From: Colwellia sp.
Lineage (GTDB): Bacteria > Pseudomonadota > Gammaproteobacteria > Enterobacterales > Alteromonadaceae
Reading direction: 5' to 3'
Assembly: GCA_029938115.1 (NCBI GenBank)
Contig: JAPYOP010000002.1
Coordinates: 68,216 to 132,215, forward strand
DNA: 64,000 nucleotides
The notes beneath the pieces were generated by a model. That model was not told the origin of the DNA. It saw only the letters and a program-made list of their open reading frames with translations, and searched no databases. The stretch's first letter is position 1, and each line of letters begins with the position of its first letter. Positions 56,710-64,000 of this stretch are shown here, one piece after another. Both the position numbers and the translations under genes were made by a program.

Positions 56710-58221
56710 ATGAGCTGTTCTTTTAAAATTTTCTTTGTATTCATATTATTATCAACCCATGTTATTTCAGTCAAAGCATCGGAAGAGATAGATCTGTTTG
56801 CTTATAGTTTACAAGACCTACTGAATATGAAAGTGACGACTGTTTCCAAACAAGAGCAAAGTTTAGATGAAAGTCCCGCTTTTAAAGAAATAATCACTCA
56901 AGATGATATAAAACGCAGAGGCTACAAGGATTTAAACTAAATGAAAAGGCAAGTATTAAAACATTGCTGCGCTATAGAAGCAGTAATATTGATAATAATT
57001 CCTTTTTTCATTGATGCCTTCTTAGTTAATAATGCTGAAACCAATAGCCAAAAACGCTTAGTGGAAGCAAATTATTGGGAGTCAACTAACAACAGTTGGA
57101 CAGGTTCAACTGAGCTAAACTGGCAATTTAACAGTAAATTAAATATTGTTGCAGGTTTAGAATATGAAGCTAAAGACTTACAAAAAGCGTACAACATCAA
57201 CTTTGGTCCTTTGTTACCACCTGAATTAATAAATGAGAACTATAATTTCCCATCACCACCGACACAAGATAGTGTCGCCAATAATCGTATAGATACAAAT
57301 CAACGGGGTTTATATCTGCTATATCAATATCAATTGGCAACAAGTTCAAGCACACTAAAACACGCTTTACATTTTGGTTTACGTAATGATAAACATTCAG
57401 TGTTTGGCGCTGAAACTACTATTCGAGCAGGTTATGTGGGGCAATGGCAGAAAACAACATTAAAGCTTTTTTATGGGCAAGCATATCAAGAGCCATCTGC
57501 TCGTTTACTTTATGGTGGTTGGCAAGGATCAGGTAGCGCCCCTCAGTTGAAGCCAAGAGATGCTAATACTTTCGAATTTAACATTAATTATAAAATGAAA
57601 AACATTTTACTCTCTAGTAACTATTTTTACATACAGAGCAAAAATTTATTTAACACCACTGACTTAGGCGAAATTAATTCGGGTAACGGCTTAGTCAATG
57701 GTGGTGATTTTAGAATTAAATATCAACGAGCTCATAGTGCGGTTTCAAACCTATCGCTTTGGACTACTCTTTCATGGCTAAATTCAAAAGAACAGCATAA
57801 TAACGAACAAGGTAAACTTGCTTGTGAAGATGTTGGTGATCTCGCAGACTATACCTTACATGGTGGCGCTTACATCACCTTTAATAGCAGTTGGCAACTC
57901 AACTTAAGGGGACGTTATTACGATGAAAGAGCCACGGTTAAAACAAATGAAATTGAGCGTATTGAAAGCTTTATCAGTGTCGATACAAATATTATTTATC
58001 GACCGCCGTACTTTAAAAAATTAACACTCTCATTAAATATTTCTAATTTATTCAATCAAGGTTACTTTCATCTCGGCGTTCGCAGTGCTTCCGCGAGCAC
58101 AACCAACCTTGGTGAAGTAGATGAAAATGGTGTTTGGATTGGCAATGGCAGCTTTTATAATGCTCAAATACCACAACCCGATAGAGAGCCTTGGTTAGCG
58201 GCTCATTGGCAATTTGATTAA
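56710..58221 (+). pseudogene. Decayed TonB-dependent receptor (plug deleted, frameshifted)
   Basis: Remnant of an outer-membrane siderophore/vitamin-type receptor. The first part (56710-56940, 76 codons) has a signal peptide and the opening of a TonB-dependent receptor plug (LFAYSLQDLLNMKVTTVSKQ, ITQDDIKRRGYKDL), then a TAA at 56938 exactly where the plug should continue. From 56941 a frame resumes in which barrel strands are clear to the C-terminus (LNISNLFNQGYF, ending WLAAHWQFD). The intervening plug is missing. Just after 56941 the sensible reading (ASIKTLLRYRSSNIDNNSFF) is in another frame and shifts at the T6 run 57003-57008. So two lesions are visible, and expression as one protein is unlikely. 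Confidence 0.82.
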
Positions 58222-58229
58222 TATAAACA

Positions 58230-59135
58230 TTAAGGTGCTATCACATGCATATAACCGCGCTTATAATCAATTGTCACCACAAAATGCTTCAATACATCAT
58301 ACCCCAAAAGCCCTCTAACTTTTTTACCCTTGATATGTGACCATTTAATATCTGATTGATGAGTGATGTTGGTTGATTGGTTTTCACCCGGCACAGACGT
58401 TAATACATTTTCTAACTCATACGGACCAAATTTAATACTAGGCAACCTGAAGACTTCAGTAAAACCAACAGTATTTACTCCTCTAGAGACACTTGATTTA
58501 CTTGAATACTTCTCAAGCCATTGTTTATTTTTAGCAACTTTTCTGTCAATCATAATGCCGCCAGCATTACCTGTATCTAACAATAACCAAGCAGACATTT
58601 CATTATTTAGTTTCACTCTAACAATTGGCTTACCTGTGCCTATGTCTGGCTGCATTTTGACATTCTTAATATCTTTTAAATTGATTGCATCTCTAGACAT
58701 AATACGCATTTTACTTTGTGGGTAATCAATTTGAACAACAAAGCGACTAAAAAATCCTGCCCCTAATATTATCTGATTATTAGGATGACCGAATGGAGCT
58801 GAAACAAGGTTATCTAAAATAAACTCAGTGTCAAAGATACTAACTGGCACTTTATTAAAGCTAGAGCGGCTATTTACACCAAATACCCCCTGAATTTTAT
58901 ATTTTTTACCATGAGAAAAATCAAGTTGGTTTTTACTAATAAAAACAGAGTTTATAACATTGATTTGTGAACCTGTGTCTAAAATAGCCTTACCTTCAAT
59001 ACCATTAATAGTGACTGGAATTTTGATGTGACCGCTATTCGCTTCAAAGTCAATCCATGGAGTCACCCCCGCAATAACCGAGGAAGAAAAAAACAAGCTA
59101 AAATAAAAAAGTATATTTTTGATTTGCATGAACAT
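58230..59135 (-). CDS. Retropepsin-like aspartic protease with two DTG motifs
   Basis: A 301-residue exported protein (signal 1-22, cut near VIA-GVT). Two aspartic protease motifs, KAILDTGSQINVI (Asp53) and WLLLDTGNAGGIMI (Asp187), give a bilobal pair, unlike single-lobe retropepsins. An RGLLGYDVLKHFVVTIDY segment at the end fits the family. Function is unknown; periplasmic or surface proteolysis or peptide binding is inferred. Convergent with the decayed receptor gene, 8 nt apart, and divergent from the acyltransferase gene. Confidence 0.82.
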   Translation of the reverse strand: MFMQIKNILFYFSLFFSSSVIAGVTPWIDFEANSGHIKIPVTINGIEGKAILDTGSQINVINSVFISKNQLDFSHGKKYKIQGVFGVNSRSSFNKVPVSIFDTEFILDNLVSAPFGHPNNQIILGAGFFSRFVVQIDYPQSKMRIMSRDAINLKDIKNVKMQPDIGTGKPIVRVKLNNEMSAWLLLDTGNAGGIMIDRKVAKNKQWLEKYSSKSSVSRGVNTVGFTEVFRLPSIKFGPYELENVLTSVPGENQSTNITHQSDIKWSHIKGKKVRGLLGYDVLKHFVVTIDYKRGYMHVIAP

Positions 59136-59238
59136 TAATCCTTTAATTGTTGTTCACATAATATAAAAACTATTGACCGATAAAGCAAACTTTGAAAGTA
59201 CTTAATAGTACGCAGATTAAGTTATAATTTTCCCCTTA

Positions 59239-59247
59239 TGCTATAAT
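59239..59247 (+). promoter_or_regulatory. Extended -10 promoter of the acyltransferase gene
   Basis: TG-C-TATAAT at 59239-59247, 39 nt before the ATG. It lies in the 150-nt gap between divergent genes. Confidence 0.5.
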
Positions 59248-59285
59248 TATTCTCATAACTTTTTTCCTCTTTGCATATCTGACTC

Positions 59286-60158
59286 ATGATTAAAAAAACA
59301 CTCTCCATTTGTGAAAAAACTATCTTCGACGGTATCTTTACTAAGTACTTTTTAAAATCTCTATTTTCATTGTGGTTTAAAATCGCAGGCTGGAAGGTCT
59401 GTAAATTTCCACCCGAAGGGGCTGGTGTTGCTATCGCCGCACCGCATACTTCAAATTGGGATTTTATTTATGCCCTTGGCGCGGCAATACTCCAAGATGT
59501 GAAAATTTACTTCTCTATAAAAGACAGCATGTGCCGTATACCCGTTTTAGGTAGATGGTTAATGTGGTTAGGCGCTATGCCAATAGACAGATCGTCAAAA
59601 GGTGAAGGACAAGTTGAGCAAATAAAAGCTTTCATTGATTCACAAAAAGGCAATCGGGTGTTTTTCTTATTTACCCCAGAAGGCACACGTGGCGCAGTAA
59701 CAAAATGGAAAACAGGGTTCTATCATGTAGCCCAAGGTTGTGATTTACCTATTTTTCTTGCCAAAGTTGATTACTTAAGTAAAGAAACTGGTGTTTTTCA
59801 CACCTTTAAATTAACGGGTAACAAAGACAATGATATTCAAGCAATTCAGGCATCATACAAGAGTATTCACGGAAAATTTATCAAGGATCAATATCCTCCC
59901 TATGTTGGTAAATTACCTTCAATATCTGAATCAGAAGCAGCCGTCATTAGAGCGCTTTATTCTTTTAAAGGCGTAGCCACTAAAATGGAAATTAATGCCA
60001 AGGCTAAATTAGCTGAGTTGTCTAGTAATATGCTTTCGCTATTGATAGATAAAGGGTTGTTAGAAAAGAATATTGTTAGCGGTAGCACTACTGAAAGTAC
60101 ATACCAGCTAACATTTGCAGGAAAAGGTTATTTTTTACATCTAACGCCTCAGTACTAG
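59286..60158 (+). CDS. PlsC-family acyltransferase with possible winged-helix C-terminus
   Basis: A 290-residue protein. The acyltransferase signature H-X4-D is at residues 54-59 (HTSNWD), with FTPEGTRG near residue 131, as in 1-acylglycerol-3-phosphate acyltransferases. From about residue 215 to 285 a basic, helix-rich region (EAAVIRALYSFKGVATKMEI, LSSNMLSLLIDKGLLEKN, then TYQLTFAGKGYFL) resembles a winged-helix fold, an unusual addition to this family. No signal peptide. The substrate is unknown. Its stop overlaps the pullulanase stop. Confidence 0.82.
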   Translation: MIKKTLSICEKTIFDGIFTKYFLKSLFSLWFKIAGWKVCKFPPEGAGVAIAAPHTSNWDFIYALGAAILQDVKIYFSIKDSMCRIPVLGRWLMWLGAMPIDRSSKGEGQVEQIKAFIDSQKGNRVFFLFTPEGTRGAVTKWKTGFYHVAQGCDLPIFLAKVDYLSKETGVFHTFKLTGNKDNDIQAIQASYKSIHGKFIKDQYPPYVGKLPSISESEAAVIRALYSFKGVATKMEINAKAKLAELSSNMLSLLIDKGLLEKNIVSGSTTESTYQLTFAGKGYFLHLTPQY

Positions 60159-62968
60159 TACTTCACAAACACCACACTTGATAACGCTGGTACAGTAAAA
60201 CCTTTTTTATCTGTTTGACTTTGTTTGCTCACTTCATCAACACCATTTTTTTGAATTGGATGGAGTTGGTATTTATCAGCTTCAGCAAAAGCAAATGTTT
60301 GTACTTTATTACTGGTATTAAAAATAACCATCAGGCTTTCAACATTACCGTCTACAGGTATGCCTTGACGATCCTCAAGCTTCATTACCAAGAGTCCAAG
60401 TTGTTTATTCTCAGTATTTAAAAAGCTTACTTTGCTATTAATCTCTTTTGCTGTAGTTAACCTAAATAACGGTGAACTCATGCGTAATGCCAGCATTTCT
60501 TCAAATACTTTTGCACTAAAAGCAATGTGTTTTGCTTGCACTTGATCTCGACCTTGATGCCCGTTAAGTACTGCTTTGATCAACGGCCAGTTACCTTTGT
60601 CTTTATCTGCTGGTGGTAAACCAATATTGTAGTAATTATCTTGCTTGGTAAAATCTACACGATTGAACCAATCACCGTAATCGTAACTATCACGAAGGTA
60701 AGATTTTGAACGTAGAAACTCACTGCCCATGTGTAAAAATGGAATACCTTGTGCGAATAAAGTAAACGATAAACTTTGTAAGTGCATTCTCACGCGATCA
60801 TCTGTAGAGACATCAAAAGGTAAACGATATTGGCTGTTATCCCACAATGTTTGGTTATCATGTTTAGATACATAATTAATAGTGTCCGCGGGATCTAAGG
60901 CATAACCTGTGGGCTGATCGCCATAAGGAACATCTTTACCTAATACTTGTTCGCCATTCATTTGTTTAAGTGGAAAAGTTGATAAATTACCGGCTAAACC
61001 AATACGTAATTGATCCATACGAACATCGTATTCTTGACGCGACTGCTCCTTCGTTTGTTTCTCATTAGGTTGTGTCAGTAAACCATTGCCAAGTCCTTGT
61101 GAATCACGGGTGTTATTACCGCCACCACGTACCGCATCGCGCAATCTGTCGCTATAGGTACCTATTTCTGTGCCACCTAAGTTTAGCTGACTCGCTTGCT
61201 TAAAACGGCTATTATTAGCCACTTCACCAAAGTTCCAGCCTTCTCCATAAAAATAAGTATCGGCATCGACAACGCGTACAGCTTCTCGCGCAGCTAACAT
61301 GGCTGCTTTATCTTGGTGCCCCATTAAATCAAAACGGAAACCATCAATCTTATAATCTTGCGCCCAAACAACCAATGAATCAGACATTAATTTTGCCATC
61401 ATCACCCGCTCAGTTGCAGTATTACCACAGGTATAACACGTTGACTGTTCAACTACCCCTGTGGTGATATTTAAACGGTGATAATAACCTGGTACTATTT
61501 TATCAAGTACCGATTTTTCTTTTAAACCAAATTGAAAAGTATGGTTATAAACCACATCCATAATCACTCTAAAACCTAAGTTATGAATGCTTTGCACCAT
61601 CTCCCTAAATTCAATTAAACGCGCTGCCCCTTGAGGGTTTATCGCGTAACTTCCTTCTGGCACTGTGTAATGGAATGGGTCATAACCCCAGTTAAAGTTA
61701 TCAAATTGGCGTAGTTCACTCACAATTAATTGTGCTTGCTCATCACTCACATCAAAGCTTGCTAATAACGACTTTAAGCTTTGCTGCTGTTCGGTAGGAG
61801 TATAGTCAGCAGTACAAACAGTGATCATTGGCGCACTGTCACATACTTTAGTTTTAACCTGTTCAATAGTGTCGTTGATATCAACTGACTGCGAGGCATC
61901 TTCATTTATACTCGCCAAGTCATAGGTAGGTAATAAATGAATATTATTTAAACCTGCTTTTTTTAACGATTTTAAATGCTGTATGCCATGAGATTCTTGC
62001 TCACTAAAAGCTTTATACTTACCACGGTAGTTGCCATTAGAAAGTGCTTTGTCATCAGAGCTAAAATCGCGAATGTGTGTTTCATAAAAAATGTTATCTT
62101 CGACATTTTTAACCGTGGGTACACTATGACTTTGCCAGTTATTCGGCTGTGTTGAACGGTCGTTCAAATCAACAATCTGTGAGTACTTACTATTTACCGA
62201 CAGGCTTAGAGAATAAGGGTCGGTGGTAATAAGTGTTTCTATTTGTTTTGACTCAGGGTGATAAACAGTCACTTGATATTGATAATATGCGCCCTTAAGA
62301 GACCTATCACCCGCAACCGACCAAATACCCGTACTACTATCTTCTACCATAGTTAGTGTGCTTGGCTTAGCTGCTTGTAAATCATCATCAAACAATAATA
62401 CATTTACGTGTTGTGCCGTTGGTGCCCACAACTTAAAGCTAACGCCCTCAGTAGTAACCGTTGCGCCTAAATCATTAGCTTCATCGGCGTCATTTTCACC
62501 TTCAGTGTATAAGGAATCTAATACTGCTCCGGTTTGTACAAAGGAAACGTTTTGTGTTTTCTGCGCTTTATCAAGGGCAATAACCATCAATTGCTGCTTT
62601 AACCATGCTTTGGTTTGAGACGCTGACAAATCGACTTTATAGGCTTGAAAATCAGCTAGGTGAGGAAATTTATTCGCTAACTGAATAGGCAAAGCAACTT
62701 GAGACAAAGTAACTGCATCGAACTCACTTGTTGAAGCTTTGATTAGCTGATAAAGAACCTTTTTGTCAGACTTAGGAAATGCTAATAACTCAGGCGTTAA
62801 CCAATGAACCGAACTATCACTTGCTTGATTTGCTAATTCACTCGCTATAATTGAATTCTGCTCAGCGACAGCTGAGGAAGTGTCTTGTTTTTGAGTGTTG
62901 TCACCACAAGCAGCCAAAAATAATGAAGCTGACAAAAGTGAAATAGAGGTAACATTTACGGTGCGCAT
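60155..62968 (-). CDS. pulA: Pullulanase-type alpha-1,6-glucosidase (lipoprotein)
   Basis: A 937-residue GH13-family debranching enzyme acting on alpha-1,6 links in starch, glycogen or pullulan. The lipobox LFLAAC (Cys21) marks an outer-membrane-anchored lipoprotein. A CBM48-like domain (about 160-255) precedes the (beta/alpha)8 core. Catalytic Asp in KIDGFRFDLMGHQ, Glu in FYGEGWNFGEV and Asp in VSKHDNQTLWD are seen, with a DUF3372-type C-terminal domain. A large hairpin covers its ribosome binding site. No malT-type regulator or other starch genes are seen in the window. Confidence 0.94.
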   Translation of the reverse strand: MRTVNVTSISLLSASLFLAACGDNTQKQDTSSAVAEQNSIIASELANQASDSSVHWLTPELLAFPKSDKKVLYQLIKASTSEFDAVTLSQVALPIQLANKFPHLADFQAYKVDLSASQTKAWLKQQLMVIALDKAQKTQNVSFVQTGAVLDSLYTEGENDADEANDLGATVTTEGVSFKLWAPTAQHVNVLLFDDDLQAAKPSTLTMVEDSSTGIWSVAGDRSLKGAYYQYQVTVYHPESKQIETLITTDPYSLSLSVNSKYSQIVDLNDRSTQPNNWQSHSVPTVKNVEDNIFYETHIRDFSSDDKALSNGNYRGKYKAFSEQESHGIQHLKSLKKAGLNNIHLLPTYDLASINEDASQSVDINDTIEQVKTKVCDSAPMITVCTADYTPTEQQQSLKSLLASFDVSDEQAQLIVSELRQFDNFNWGYDPFHYTVPEGSYAINPQGAARLIEFREMVQSIHNLGFRVIMDVVYNHTFQFGLKEKSVLDKIVPGYYHRLNITTGVVEQSTCYTCGNTATERVMMAKLMSDSLVVWAQDYKIDGFRFDLMGHQDKAAMLAAREAVRVVDADTYFYGEGWNFGEVANNSRFKQASQLNLGGTEIGTYSDRLRDAVRGGGNNTRDSQGLGNGLLTQPNEKQTKEQSRQEYDVRMDQLRIGLAGNLSTFPLKQMNGEQVLGKDVPYGDQPTGYALDPADTINYVSKHDNQTLWDNSQYRLPFDVSTDDRVRMHLQSLSFTLFAQGIPFLHMGSEFLRSKSYLRDSYDYGDWFNRVDFTKQDNYYNIGLPPADKDKGNWPLIKAVLNGHQGRDQVQAKHIAFSAKVFEEMLALRMSSPLFRLTTAKEINSKVSFLNTENKQLGLLVMKLEDRQGIPVDGNVESLMVIFNTSNKVQTFAFAEADKYQLHPIQKNGVDEVSKQSQTDKKGFTVPALSSVVFVKY

Positions 62969-62971
62969 ACC

Positions 62972-63016
62972 ATTTCCAAAAAAGTAAATTAATAACTGAT
63001 TAATTTACTTGGAAAT
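62972..63016 (-). promoter_or_regulatory. Long hairpin covering the pulA Shine-Dalgarno
   Basis: On the transcript ATTTCCAA-GTAAATTAAT, loop CAGTT, ATTAATTTAC-(TTTT)-TTGGAAAT form an 18-bp AU-rich stem with one 4-nt bulge. The last strand holds GGAA, the ribosome site, 5 nt before the start codon. A thermosensor-like or regulatory leader is possible; alternatively the palindrome is an operator for a repressor. Confidence 0.6.
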
Positions 63017-63086
63017 TGAATATTTAAAAAGCCACTTTACTCATTTGCATACGTATTCAAGAGTCAAATAGCTATATCAACAGTTT

Positions 63087-63683
63087 TTATTGCTTCTTGT
63101 ACTCTTTAATTACCCTAATTTCTGATAGTGTCGCTTGCTTAGACAAAATAAGTTTGTCTGATGAAAAGTCTGAGGGAGTATATTCACTCGAGGTCTTTAT
63201 ATCGTTATTTGGCAATAATCCTAAGGCTTGGTATGAAGCGGCAATAAGCTCACTACAAAAAAGAGACGATAAATCTTCTTTATTATGACCAAATGGACCA
63301 TCATAATTCGCTTTAACCATTTGTAAAATGCTTCGCTCGAATGCTTTACCTTGCAAGGAGCTTTTCAATGTTGAAAAGCTTTGGTGATTTAAATCTTGAT
63401 CAGCGACATTAGTCAATCGTCGATAACCAATACTGCCAGGATAAACTTTTACCTTTTCATGAAAAGGCACCATTTGTACTCCCTGCGTTATTTTCCCAGT
63501 ATCCAAATCAATCAAACCATCAGAGTGAGTTGACTCATATAAACAAGGAAAATCATAATTGCTATCCATCACAATCATGCCAATATGAGACCAAGTATTT
63601 CGTTGTAATACTTTAATAAGCTTCCCAACACGACAAGATCCAGAAAATAAAACTATGTCTCCTGTTCTCATATTTTTAATCAT
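63087..63683 (-). CDS. YiiX-like permuted NlpC/P60 hydrolase
   Basis: A 198-residue protein of the YiiX/YebB permuted papain-like group. GDIVLFSG at the start, His33 in NTWSHIGMIVMD and Cys143 in SSLFCSELIAASYQALG are the expected catalytic pair in the permuted order. Such enzymes cleave amide or ester links in peptidoglycan or lipids; the target here is unknown. No signal peptide is seen, which suggests cytosolic use. Start Met at 63683 or the internal MRTGDIV at 63671 are both possible. Confidence 0.8.
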   Translation of the reverse strand: MIKNMRTGDIVLFSGSCRVGKLIKVLQRNTWSHIGMIVMDSNYDFPCLYESTHSDGLIDLDTGKITQGVQMVPFHEKVKVYPGSIGYRRLTNVADQDLNHQSFSTLKSSLQGKAFERSILQMVKANYDGPFGHNKEDLSSLFCSELIAASYQALGLLPNNDIKTSSEYTPSDFSSDKLILSKQATLSEIRVIKEYKKQ

Positions 63684-63815
63684 TTTATTCAGCTTTCCAA
63701 TTGGAGGTATGTACTAATATCTGTAATTTTAGCATGTGAATGTATGCGCTGCCATACTCCCTCTGCTATAGGTTATTGATTTTAGTTATTTGATAGACTC
63801 CTTGGTTATTTATCT

Positions 63816-63998
63816 TTACCGGCAAAACTGAATTGTCATTGTTTTGTTTACAGGCAACATACTGGTTTTCAAGGTTAAATCCCCAGTGTCATTTGAAATT
63901 GTAGCACTTATTAATTTGCTAAACTTGCCATTCAACAAGACACAAATAGAATGTTTTTCTACTTGTTTAACAGAAAAGCCAATAAAGTTTATTTCATA
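63816..63998 (-). CDS. C-terminal end of an unidentified gene, cut by window edge
   Basis: A frame open to the right edge on the minus strand for 60 codons before TAA at 63818-63816, reading YEINFIGFSVKQVEKHSI and later TLKTSMLPVNKTMTIQFCR. It has a plausible amino-acid composition with no early stop; no family was recognised. The stretch 63684-63815 between it and the YiiX-like gene shows only AT-rich sequence. Confidence 0.4.
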   Translation of the reverse strand, partial: YEINFIGFSVKQVEKHSICVLLNGKFSKLISATISNDTGDLTLKTSMLPVNKTMTIQFCR

Positions 63999-64000
63999 TT

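Overview
This 64 kb window is an AT-rich chromosomal segment of a marine gammaproteobacterium, most likely a Colwellia-type member of the Alteromonadales. The evidence is the gene order (priA-ftsN-hslVU; dksA-gluQ-pcnB-folK-panBC), protein sequences that follow the E. coli orthologues closely, TonB/FadL/porin-type outer-membrane proteins, and a secreted subtilase with a GlyGly-CTERM-like tail. No prophage, plasmid, insertion sequence, CRISPR array, tRNA or rRNA was found. The mobile-type content is a family of short inverted-repeat (MITE-like) elements.

Layout. 1-4000: the end of priA, ftsN, and hslVU behind a heat-shock (sigma-32) promoter, then a DUF971 gene. 4000-8700: two GGDEF/EAL proteins flanking rraA, with MITE copy A. 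8800-18560: a very large WD40/amidohydrolase exoprotein, ubiX, mpl, a MOSC/flavin reductase/ferredoxin fusion, and a tandem DUF481 pair. 18700-22000: a small orphan gene, a porin behind two FNR-type boxes, and a FadL-like protein. 22000-29100: pabA, an HDOD protein, then arginine biosynthesis/catabolism (argD/astC, astA, astD) followed by a DUF1338 enzyme. 29150-35750: the subtilase, a small conserved protein, MITE copy B, an OsmC-family protein, speD and prkB. 35840-44650 (minus strand): the complete spc and alpha ribosomal-protein operons from rplN to rplQ, including secY, rpmJ and rpoA. 44900-52000: dksA, gluQ, a flavoprotein, an SDR, pcnB, folK, MITE copy C, panB and panC. 52100-56550 (minus): panP, a TrmB-like methyltransferase and a YadGH-type ABC exporter. 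56700-64000: a decayed TonB-dependent receptor, a retropepsin-like protease, an acyltransferase, a lipoprotein pullulanase, a YiiX-like hydrolase and the tail of an unidentified gene.

How genes work together. PanB, PanC and PanP together supply pantothenate, with PanP (PLP-dependent aspartate decarboxylase) probably supplying beta-alanine. ArgD/AstC, AstA and AstD cover three of the five arginine succinyltransferase steps. DksA is divergent from the spc operon, whose promoter has the GC-rich discriminator typical of ppGpp/DksA-controlled promoters.

Most notable observations: pcnB has no canonical start codon and probably starts at AUC (E. coli pcnB uses AUU); an 18-bp AU-rich hairpin covers the Shine-Dalgarno of the pullulanase gene; three related mosaic MITEs occur, one supplying the folK stop codon; a MOSC protein carries its own reductase and ferredoxin; a PlsC-type acyltransferase may carry a winged-helix tail; and the spc-alpha block is separated from the S10 operon. 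Coordinates and motifs were read by eye. Family assignments come from recognition of motifs and remembered orthologues, not from database searches.
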